Of a stretch of 33,095 nucleotides of DNA, positions 9,381 through 16,140 are shown in pieces. The number at the start of each line of letters is the position of its first letter. Position 1 is the first letter of the stretch. The stretch spans positions 1-33,095 of the forward strand of contig NZ_JAIQWX010000065.1 in assembly GCF_020164475.1 (NCBI RefSeq). The letters run 5' to 3'. The notes beneath the pieces were generated by a model. The model had not been told where the DNA came from. It did not search any database and saw only the letters and a list, made by a program, of their open reading frames with translations. Origin of the DNA: Pseudomonas sp. REP124. Its GTDB lineage: Bacteria; Pseudomonadota; Gammaproteobacteria; Pseudomonadales; Pseudomonadaceae. The translations under genes and the position numbers were made by a program.

Positions 9381-9917
9381 TTACTCCCCGGTGAGCAGTT
9401 GTTCGTCGTCTGGCGCTTTGGATACCGTTGAACCTCGTCGGCGATCCGCAAGCACCCAACTTCCGTCGTACAACTGCAGCGGGAAACTTTCGGTCCTGCT
9501 CTGGCGTCGTTCGACAAAGCCTTCGGATGGGCTCGCGTTCGCGTTGGGTTCGCGTTTCACCTCAAGAAGATCGCAGACTGCACGGGCCAATTCCGCCAAT
9601 GGAAAAGGTTTGAACAGGATGTGGCTGACTCCCAGCTCCCGGGCCCTTTCGCAAACCTCTGCGGTGGGGTGCCCCGTAATCAGCACGAAATGGCATTTCC
9701 TGTTCTGGCGGACGGCATCGAGCACCTGAAAGCCTTCCATATCGGGCAAACGGTAATCGAACACCATCACATCGGGTGAAAAGCGTTCGGCTTCGCCAAT
9801 CGCCGTCTCACCGTTGTGAGCTATCCGGACTTCCAGTGCTTGCGCCTGCAGGTAACCTTGCAGGTTTTCCGCCAGCAGCTGTTCGTCTTCAACAACCAGT
9901 ACTTTTTTGTTCAACAA
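9381..9917 (-). CDS. CheY-like response regulator without output domain
   Basis: A 178-residue protein with one receiver domain (about 1-120): acidic pair E10/D11, phosphoacceptor D54 in MVFDYRLPDMEGF, T81 in LITGHP, and K103 in LFKPF. The remaining 55 residues are polar, with no helix-turn-helix, GGDEF or other output domain that I can see. The start is TTG at 9917, six bases after AAGGAG; a second TTG follows at once. It opens the secretion operon, 70 bp downstream of a sigma-54-like promoter. No histidine kinase lies in the window, so its partner is elsewhere. It may control the ATPase or platform by protein contact rather than transcription. Confidence 0.9.
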   Translation of the reverse strand: MLNKKVLVVEDEQLLAENLQGYLQAQALEVRIAHNGETAIGEAERFSPDVMVFDYRLPDMEGFQVLDAVRQNRKCHFVLITGHPTAEVCERARELGVSHILFKPFPLAELARAVCDLLEVKREPNANASPSEGFVERRQSRTESFPLQLYDGSWVLADRRRGSTVSKAPDDEQLLTGE

Positions 9918-9985
9918 GGTGGACTCCTTGAAACCGCAGGTCCGAATACCGAACCTGGTAGAGTGCGCGCCTTGATAGGTCTAAC

Positions 9986-10000
9986 GCACACTTCATGCCA
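9986..10000 (-). promoter_or_regulatory. Sigma-54 promoter of the secretion operon
   Basis: On the minus strand the bases read TGGCATGAAGTGTGC, against the consensus TGGCACG-N4-TTGC; the invariant GG and GC are ten bases apart. Only the first T of the -12 TTGC differs. The expected transcript start is near 9974, about 57 bases before the TTG start of the response regulator. The same -24 heptamer TGGCATG occurs in the mcoA promoter. Confidence 0.72.
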
Positions 10001-10073
10001 GGCTGAGCGCCGGTAATTTTAAGTCTTCATGTCCTTGAATTTACTGACAATGCCTTTTTGTCCACGTCCCCCA

Positions 10074-10134
10074 TTCCCCACAAACGGGGGAAACCGAACG
10101 GGTGCGCGTCGAAGCCATTCCCCACTTTTGGGGG
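10074..10134. promoter_or_regulatory. Pair of TTCCCC-N6-GGGG palindromes, candidate enhancer sites
   Basis: Two similar inverted repeats lie 5' of the sigma-54 promoter of the secretion operon. The first, 10074-10092, is TTCCCCACAAACGGGGGAA; the second, 10118-10134, is TTCCCCACTTTTGGGGG. Their centres are about 43 bp apart, four helical turns, and lie roughly 110 and 150 bp upstream of the expected start, the usual distance for enhancer-binding proteins. The half-site TTCCCCA(C) recurs upstream of mcoA. Confidence 0.65.
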
Positions 10135-10141
10135 CAAGCCT

Positions 10142-11125
10142 TCATTCGTCGTCGATTCGTTCGATCCGGTTGCCGGCGCGCAATTGCGCCAGAACCTGCA
10201 GGCGAGCCTGGACATGTTTCTGTCGGGCAAGGTACGCCCGTACCATGTCAAGTCCTTGCTCTTGTGTGACATCGCTTGCCTCCATTCGGTTCTCTAAATA
10301 GATCAAATGCCATCCAACTGGCGTACGCACCGGTTCGCTGATGGCCCCCGGTGCCAGGGCGAAAGCCGCCGCCTCGAACTCGGGCATCATACGTCCACGG
10401 GGGAAGTAGCCCAGTTCGCCGCCCTGGCTGGCGGATTCATCTTCGGACGACTCGCGCGCGACAATGGCAAAGTCCGCAGGCTGTCCGATTTTTTTACGGA
10501 TTGCCTCCAAGCGTAGTCTTGCGGCGGCTTCAGTGGAAGCCTCCGCACCCTGAGGCACCTTGATCAGGATATGCCTGACCTGAATCTGTTCAGGCTGGTT
10601 CATCTCGGCACGATGCTCGTCGAAGAACGCCTTGACCTCCTTCTCGTCCGGCTGACCGGCCTTCTGGATCTCAGCCTGGTTGAGTTCGGCGTAAACCTGC
10701 TGTGCCGCCAGCTCGCGACGGGTGTAATCGGTGTAGGTTGCCTCATTGAAGCCGGCATCCTCAAGCCTGCGTGCAAACGATTGCGCTCCGCCCATGGCTT
10801 GACGGGTCTGGTCGACCTGGCTCTGCACCCTGGCGTCGCTGATCTGCACCCCGCGCTTTTGCGCTTCCTGCCACAGCAGTTCCTTGTCGATCAGCGCATC
10901 CAGCGCAGCATTGCGCAGCTTTTTATAGGCCGTGGGGTTACGGATGCTTGCCACCGCCCTGCCCTGATCCTCCAGGTACTCGGCGAAGTAGCGCTCCAGG
11001 CGCATCTGGGTGATTTCCTCGCCGTTGACCCGTGCCGCGATCGGTTCATTGCTGCTGAACGCATGGCTGCTGAATGTCATGGGCACCCACAACGACAACA
11101 TAACCAGCACCGTGTTGAGCTTCAT
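10142..11125 (-). CDS. Exported PpiC/SurA-type parvulin peptidyl-prolyl isomerase
   Basis: A 327-residue periplasmic foldase. A signal peptide of about 22 residues is followed by a SurA-like helical N-domain (about 25-180) and one rotamase domain (about 190-295): IQVRHILIKVP, DFAIVARESSEDESASQGGELGYFPRGRMMPEFEAAAFAL and VRTPVGWHLIYLENR are the parvulin signatures. The ATG at 11125 follows GGAGG. It is the last gene of the mcoA operon, 13 bp after the cytochrome fusion. A prolyl isomerase is also a partner of the MofA oxidase in Leptothrix, as I recall. It likely assists folding of the giant oxidase or its partners. Confidence 0.9.
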   Translation of the reverse strand: MKLNTVLVMLSLWVPMTFSSHAFSSNEPIAARVNGEEITQMRLERYFAEYLEDQGRAVASIRNPTAYKKLRNAALDALIDKELLWQEAQKRGVQISDARVQSQVDQTRQAMGGAQSFARRLEDAGFNEATYTDYTRRELAAQQVYAELNQAEIQKAGQPDEKEVKAFFDEHRAEMNQPEQIQVRHILIKVPQGAEASTEAAARLRLEAIRKKIGQPADFAIVARESSEDESASQGGELGYFPRGRMMPEFEAAAFALAPGAISEPVRTPVGWHLIYLENRMEASDVTQEQGLDMVRAYLARQKHVQARLQVLAQLRAGNRIERIDDE

Positions 11126-11138
11126 GTTCGACCTCCAG

Positions 11139-12689
11139 TCAAGGCATGGCGGTAATGGGTTTGTAAGGGGCAACCAGATAGAAACGCTGGTCGGGCAAGT
11201 CCACGGTGACCACGTGGGCGCCGCTCAGGCCCAGGCGGCGGCCCGGACCGAAGCTGATCAGCGGGGTCAGGCCGGTGTCGAAGTCATGCAGGCTCTCCAG
11301 AGCGCTCACCAGTTTTTCGCGGCTGGCGTCGCGCCCGGCCTGTTTCATGCCTTCGCTGAGCAGCATCATCGAGCTGTACGCGCCGACCTGCAGCACCGCA
11401 TGTTCGCCGCCCAGGCGTTGACGCTCGCGCAACTGGGTCAGGGCCATGCGCCCGGCCTGGGTCCAGTCGCTGGGCACGAACGGATACGCCAGGAACACCC
11501 GCCGGGAAAATCCGCTGGGCACTTGCAGCAAGTCGCCCGCGACCTGATTCGAGGCGGCGAACAGGTAAGGCACCTGCCCCGCCGTCTCCAAGCGTGCGGC
11601 CAAGCTGCTGAAGCCTGTGCTGCTGCCCAGGTAGAACACCGAGCGCGAGCCCAGAGGCAGGTCGTCCTGCGCCGATTGATAGGCTTGCAGACGGACTTTC
11701 TGCCAGGCGTTGTCTTGCAGGTATTGGGCGAGCTTCTGCGCCGCCTCGCGCTGGCCGGGTTCGTCCGGGTAGGCGATCAGCGTCGGCCCCTGGAGCACCC
11801 GCAGGCTGGCGGCGGCGTAATCGGCCAGGGCGATCATCTGTTCGCGCAACCCCGGCAGCGGCTCGAAGATCTGCCGGCTGGCCTGGGCCGCCCCCTGCAG
11901 CGACAGCGGTCCGATCAGCGGCACGCCGGCCTGATCCAGGCGTGACGCCAGTTCCGAGTCCAGCGCCGGCACCAGCGGGGCAATCAGGGCGAAGACCTGT
12001 TCCTGTTCGATCAGCCGGTTGAGGGCCTGCTCGGCGCTGGCGCGGTCGGGCCCCGGATCGAGAATCGTCAGGCGCAACTGCCGGCCATGAATGCCGCCCG
12101 CCTCGTTGATGCGCGCCACGCTGCCACGCAGCACCGCCGCCACCGTGGCGCCCTCCTCGCCCAGCGCGCCGCTGTTCGGCAGTAAGGTGCCCAGGTGCAG
12201 GCTGTCGGGGCTCAGGCCCGGATCGCGGTCGTCGGCCAGGCGTTTCAAATACGCCGTGAGGTTGCGCTGATCGTTCATCGACAGCACGAAGCGCGGCATC
12301 GCCGGGTCCAGATGGTTGTTGGCCGGGTCGCGCCCTTCCTGCACCGCACGGGCCAGGGTGCCGTCGGTATAGGACGGGTAGCTGCGCCCGTTGATCTGTT
12401 GCTGACCGTAAGTGCTGGTCAGCCGCGACCAGCTCAACTCCGGCGGCCGCACCCCGCCTTCCGGACGCCCCTGGCCGTCGGCACCATGGCAGTTGGCGCA
12501 CGGCAGGCTGGTGGCCGGCAATAGCGTGCCCGCCGCGCCGATCCGCGCCATGATCGGCTCACCGCTGGCCGACACGCCCTCGCGGTACAGGCGTTTGCCG
12601 GCGCTTTCATTGGCATTCAATGTCAGCGCCTGGGCAGCCAGGTTCAGACCGCAACAGAGCAGCAGGCCGAGGATCAGGGCGCTTTTCAT
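11139..12689 (-). CDS. Cytochrome c fused to a branched-chain-amino-acid-type periplasmic binding domain
   Basis: A 516-residue exported protein with two parts. After the signal peptide (about 1-21) comes a mono-haem cytochrome c domain with C64-A-N-C67-H68 and a likely axial Met131 in LDPAMPRF. From about residue 160 to the end it follows the LivJ/type I periplasmic-binding fold: LHLGTLLPNSGALGEEG, GIHGRQLRLTILDPG, LIEQEQVFALIAPL, VFLAYPFVPSDWTQAGRMAL, YSSMMLLSEGMKQAG. No ABC permease or ATPase is present. In this operon it is a candidate electron acceptor for the multicopper oxidase, or a redox-linked sensor. Start ATG 12689, 9 bp after the upstream Sco gene. Confidence 0.9.
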   Translation of the reverse strand: MKSALILGLLLCCGLNLAAQALTLNANESAGKRLYREGVSASGEPIMARIGAAGTLLPATSLPCANCHGADGQGRPEGGVRPPELSWSRLTSTYGQQQINGRSYPSYTDGTLARAVQEGRDPANNHLDPAMPRFVLSMNDQRNLTAYLKRLADDRDPGLSPDSLHLGTLLPNSGALGEEGATVAAVLRGSVARINEAGGIHGRQLRLTILDPGPDRASAEQALNRLIEQEQVFALIAPLVPALDSELASRLDQAGVPLIGPLSLQGAAQASRQIFEPLPGLREQMIALADYAAASLRVLQGPTLIAYPDEPGQREAAQKLAQYLQDNAWQKVRLQAYQSAQDDLPLGSRSVFYLGSSTGFSSLAARLETAGQVPYLFAASNQVAGDLLQVPSGFSRRVFLAYPFVPSDWTQAGRMALTQLRERQRLGGEHAVLQVGAYSSMMLLSEGMKQAGRDASREKLVSALESLHDFDTGLTPLISFGPGRRLGLSGAHVVTVDLPDQRFYLVAPYKPITAMP

Positions 12690-12698
12690 GACCCGGAC

Positions 12699-13340
12699 TC
12701 AGCGACCGGCCACGGGCATTGTCAGCAGCTGCAAGCGCTGGGCAATGGCGGCGGCCGGGGCATCGGGACGGATCTTGCTCCAGCGCTTGTTGGCCACATC
12801 GCCGACAATCAGCTGGGTCGAATGTTGCTCTGGAGTCGGCACGATCTGGCCGATTCGGCTCAATACAAGGTCCATTTGCGCCTTGTCGCCAGTTAGAAAA
12901 AGCCAGTGGGGCCCATCGACGCCCTGCTTCAAGGTGTAAGCCTTGAGTACCGCCGGTGTATCGCGCAGCGGATCACTGGTAAGGGAGATAAAGGTCACGC
13001 CGTCCGCCTTGTCGCCCAGCACTTCACGTACTTCCTTGAGCTTCTGGGTGATCAGCGGGCAGGCATCGTTGCAGCTGGTGAAAATCACGTTGAGCAGCAC
13101 CACACGGTTCTGCAGGGCATCGCTGTAGAAACGCAGGGTGTTGCCGTTCTGGTCCTGCAGGGGCGTATCGGTGAACCAGGTCTTGGCGTCGCGGGTGCCA
13201 CCCGCCGGTTGTGCAGCGGGAGCTGACGATGCCGCCACTTCCGAACCAGGCGCCGGTTGCACATGACCCTCGTGGGAAAACGCCATGAAGCTAACGACGC
13301 AAAAGCATAAAGTCAGGCAGATCAAGGCGAGGGCTTTCAT
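12699..13340 (-). CDS. Sco1/SenC-family copper chaperone (second copy)
   Basis: A 213-residue exported thioredoxin-fold protein. It has an N-terminal signal peptide ending near FMAFS, then His-containing HEGH. The Sco copper motif CxxxC is present as FTSCNDACPL, with the third ligand His in EQHSTQLIV. FISLTSDPLRDTP is the family's aspartate block. Sco proteins deliver copper or act as thiol reductases for copper sites; here the client is more likely the oxidase than a cytochrome oxidase, since no cox genes are near. The ATG overlaps the preceding Sco gene by 4 bp (ATGA). Confidence 0.92.
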   Translation of the reverse strand: MKALALICLTLCFCVVSFMAFSHEGHVQPAPGSEVAASSAPAAQPAGGTRDAKTWFTDTPLQDQNGNTLRFYSDALQNRVVLLNVIFTSCNDACPLITQKLKEVREVLGDKADGVTFISLTSDPLRDTPAVLKAYTLKQGVDGPHWLFLTGDKAQMDLVLSRIGQIVPTPEQHSTQLIVGDVANKRWSKIRPDAPAAAIAQRLQLLTMPVAGR

Positions 13341-13993
13341 GGCTGATGCTCCATGGCGATGGCGGTGTGCTTGGCGTGGACGTTGCGTTCGCCGCTGAGT
13401 TTCTCGACCTGCTGGCTGAGCACTTTCGGATCGGTGAAACCGTAGTAACGGGTCCAGTGGCGGCTGTTGCCGTCGCCCACCAGAATCAGCGGCTGATGGC
13501 TCTTGAAGTCACCGCTGAAACTGCCCAGGCCCTTGAGGGTTTCGTTGACCGACTGCGGGGAACCTGTGAGCCAGCTCCAGCCCGGCCCTTTCTGGAAGGC
13601 GCGGGCGTATTCGTTCAAACGCTTGGCGTCGTCGCGCTGCGGGTCGATGCTGATCGACACCAGCTGCACTTCCTCACCGACCCGCGCGCCCAGCTGGGTC
13701 TGCACCTTGCCCATGATCGAGGACACCACCGGGCAGACCGTGGTGCAACTGGTGTAGATGAAGCTCATGACCACGATCTTGTTGCTGACCAGGTCCTTTT
13801 CCAGGCTCACGTTCTTGCCGTTCTGATCCACCAGGGTCACGTCGGCGAACTTGACCTGGGCGCTCTCCGAGGAAGCGCTCTTGGCCGACATGTCGTGGCC
13901 GGCGTGTTCATCCGTCGAATGGGCCATGGCCTGGCCGATGCCGACGGCTAGCAGGCAGAGTGTCAGCAGTCCACTTTGTGCAAATCGGTTCAT
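13337..13993 (-). CDS. Sco1/SenC-family copper chaperone (first copy)
   Basis: A 218-residue exported Sco protein. The signal peptide covers about 1-24 (VGIGQAMA), followed by a His/Asp-rich segment HSTDEHAGHDM that could bind copper. The core has YTSCTTVCPVV (CxxxC), SISIDPQRDD and the distal His in FKSHQPLIL. The ATG at 13993 follows GAGGA; the longer frame to 14059 overlaps the propeller gene and is rejected. It lies 28 bp after the propeller gene and is coupled to the second sco. The two copies differ strongly outside the motifs, suggesting distinct copper sites or separate metallochaperone and reductase roles. Confidence 0.93.
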   Translation of the reverse strand: MNRFAQSGLLTLCLLAVGIGQAMAHSTDEHAGHDMSAKSASSESAQVKFADVTLVDQNGKNVSLEKDLVSNKIVVMSFIYTSCTTVCPVVSSIMGKVQTQLGARVGEEVQLVSISIDPQRDDAKRLNEYARAFQKGPGWSWLTGSPQSVNETLKGLGSFSGDFKSHQPLILVGDGNSRHWTRYYGFTDPKVLSQQVEKLSGERNVHAKHTAIAMEHQP

Positions 13994-14021
13994 GTCGATG
14001 TCCTCTTCAATGAGCGTGCTT

Positions 14022-15974
14022 TCAATGCGCGTGCTCCGGCAACACCCGAACGCTGGCAAATGTTTGATCGCCGAAGTTCATGCCCAGGGACGCGGCACGG
14101 ACGTGCAGGTACCAGGCGCCGTTCTGGTTCAGGGTGACCGGGGCTTCATAGACGCCGTCGCCGACGTCCCGCGCGGTGACCGTTTGTGGCCGTGAACTGG
14201 GAGCCAGGAAGTAACGCACCTGCACGTCTGTCACGCCGCTGCGGCTGGTCTTCTGTTTGCCCTGGACGATGCGGAACCGCACGGTGTAAGGGCTGCCCAG
14301 ATGCGTGGTGGATTTGTCGAGCATGAACTCCACTTTCGGCACGCCGGCGGTTTGCGGGGCGCTGTCGTTGGTCTCCACCACGGTGCTGAAGCAGTGCACG
14401 ATGCTCGGTTGATTGAGCAGGAAAGCCACGTCGAAACGCCCGGCCGGCGGCAGTTTGATCCGCGAGCTGTACAGCCCTGGTTCGACTTCGCGCAGGCTGC
14501 GGTCGATGACCATCGCTGCCCGCGCCACTTGCCCGCGGTTGGGGTAACCGGACATCGGCGCGTTCATGCCTTCGGCGTAGAAGTAGGTGGTGTTGTCCAC
14601 CGGGTTGACCACGTACACCGAGTTCTCGTCCCGCGACACCGCCAGGCTCGAGGCCAGCGGCAAGTCACCGGCCATGCGCGGCGACTGGGTGCCGGCTTCG
14701 AAACCCTGGGTGATCGGCTTGCGGCCTTCGCCCAGCGACGCCAGGTTGATCATGGTCACCTTGGACGATGCCAGCCCGCGAACGTAGGCGTAGTTCTTGG
14801 TGAACACCACCTGGTAAGGCTCGGCGGACACGTCAAGGTCATGGATCAGTGCGTCGTTGGCGGCGTCGATCACCGACGCCTGGTTTTCCAGGGTGTTGAG
14901 CACGATGCCGAAGCGACCGTCGGCGCTGAAGCCCATCGGGCCCAGGCCCTGCTTGAGCTTGATCACCCGCCGCACCGACTGGCTCGCGGCGTCGACCACC
15001 GTCACCGTGCCGTCCCTGCCATCGGCCACGTAGGCGGCACCGGACAGTGGCGAGTAGACCACCGACAGCGGATGTGAGCCGGTCTTGAGCTGTTTGATCA
15101 GGGTCAGGCTGGCGATGTCGATGATGCTCAGGGTGCCGTCGTCGCGGTTGGTAACGAAGGCGAAGCGGCTGTCCTTGCTGAAGGCGATTTCGTGGTGGCC
15201 GCTGCCGGTTGGCAGGTGCTTGAGGGTCTTGAGGCTCACGCTGTCGATCACAGTCACGCCTGATAGCTCAGCGGTCTTGGCGTTGTTGCCGACCCACAGC
15301 AGGCGCTCGTCCGGTTGCAGGGCCACGCGCACCGGGTTACTGCCGGCGGCCACCGAGTCGATCACCTTGAACTGTTCGCTGTCGATCACCGCAACTTCGT
15401 CAGCGGTGGGCATCGAGACGAATACCCGCTTGTTGTCCTTGGGAGTGACCCAGTCCATCGGCGGTTGCTTGATGTCGATCCGCGCCATGGTGCTGGTGAT
15501 GCCGCCCACCGAGACAGACGGATCCACCACCATGACACTGGCATCGCGGTTCATCACCAGCAGGAAATAACTGTTGAGGTCGAGCAGCGGCCGTGCGCCG
15601 ATGTTCGATCTGAGGAAGGTGCTCACCCGCGACTTGCAGCTCTTGTCGCGGCCCTGGGCCTGATCGGCGGCGGTCACCTCCGGGTCGATCCATGCACCGG
15701 GAGCGACGCCCGCCAGCGGCTGACCGGAGGCCTTGTCCGTCACGCGAAATTGCACGTCGGCGAACTCGCCTTCGCGCAGTACCCCGTCCTTGGCCAGCGC
15801 CCGCACTTCGAGCGCCACCGACACACCGTCGCGCTCAAGGGTCTGACCTTTCCAGGTGTTGGGCAGCGCGACCTCGCTGAGCAGGGTTGGCGGTGTCGTG
15901 CGCGATACGCCGTACCAGATCAGCGCAGCGCCGACGGCGAGTGCACAACTGGCAATTGTGATGGTCCTGTTCAT
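14022..15974 (-). CDS. YVTN/YncE-type beta-propeller protein with flanking YtkA-like domains
   Basis: A 650-residue protein with an N-terminal signal or anchor helix (about 4-24), then an Ig-like segment (VALEVRALAKDGVLREGEFADVQFRV), then repeated propeller blades from about 150 to 440 such as VFVSMPTADEVAVIDSE, LLWVGNN, FAFVTNRDDGTLSIID, AYVADGRDGTVTVVD and GIVLNTLENQASVID. The C-terminal 100 residues (VEFMLDKSTTHLGSPYTVRFRI, GDGVYEAPVTLNQNGAWYLHVRA) resemble FixH/YtkA domains. ATG 15974 follows GGGAG. It is the second gene of the oxidase operon, separated from mcoA by a REPIN. It probably stays in the periplasm and binds the oxidase or its redox partner; no catalytic motif is visible. Confidence 0.87.
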   Translation of the reverse strand: MNRTITIASCALAVGAALIWYGVSRTTPPTLLSEVALPNTWKGQTLERDGVSVALEVRALAKDGVLREGEFADVQFRVTDKASGQPLAGVAPGAWIDPEVTAADQAQGRDKSCKSRVSTFLRSNIGARPLLDLNSYFLLVMNRDASVMVVDPSVSVGGITSTMARIDIKQPPMDWVTPKDNKRVFVSMPTADEVAVIDSEQFKVIDSVAAGSNPVRVALQPDERLLWVGNNAKTAELSGVTVIDSVSLKTLKHLPTGSGHHEIAFSKDSRFAFVTNRDDGTLSIIDIASLTLIKQLKTGSHPLSVVYSPLSGAAYVADGRDGTVTVVDAASQSVRRVIKLKQGLGPMGFSADGRFGIVLNTLENQASVIDAANDALIHDLDVSAEPYQVVFTKNYAYVRGLASSKVTMINLASLGEGRKPITQGFEAGTQSPRMAGDLPLASSLAVSRDENSVYVVNPVDNTTYFYAEGMNAPMSGYPNRGQVARAAMVIDRSLREVEPGLYSSRIKLPPAGRFDVAFLLNQPSIVHCFSTVVETNDSAPQTAGVPKVEFMLDKSTTHLGSPYTVRFRIVQGKQKTSRSGVTDVQVRYFLAPSSRPQTVTARDVGDGVYEAPVTLNQNGAWYLHVRAASLGMNFGDQTFASVRVLPEHAH

Positions 15975-16017
15975 TGCAAAACTCCCGTTCAGATCCTTGC
16001 CCACGACCCACCTGTAT

Positions 16018-16106
16018 CTGTAGGAGCGAGGCTTGCCCGCGAATGCTTTATCAGCCACCGCTTGAAACCGAGGTGTCCCCTTCGCGGGCAAGCCTCGCTC
16101 CTACGG
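16018..16106. repeat. REPIN (two inverted REPs) inside the mcoA operon
   Basis: Left arm CTGTAGGAGCGAGGCTTGCC (from 16018) and right arm GGCAAGCCTCGCTCCTAC (ending about 16104) are near-perfect inverted copies 37 bp apart. They lie between the mcoA stop and the propeller gene. Such a hairpin may stabilise the upstream mRNA and lower expression of the downstream genes, separating the stoichiometry of the oxidase from its accessory proteins. Confidence 0.88.
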
Positions 16107-16140
16107 GGCTGGTGTGATTCCACCACCCCGTCCCCCCACC

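Noticed and set aside
11139..12689. Frameshift joining a cytochrome gene and a binding-protein gene
   Set aside because: The frame is continuous, one signal peptide is present, and the linker between domains looks natural; a true fusion is the better reading.
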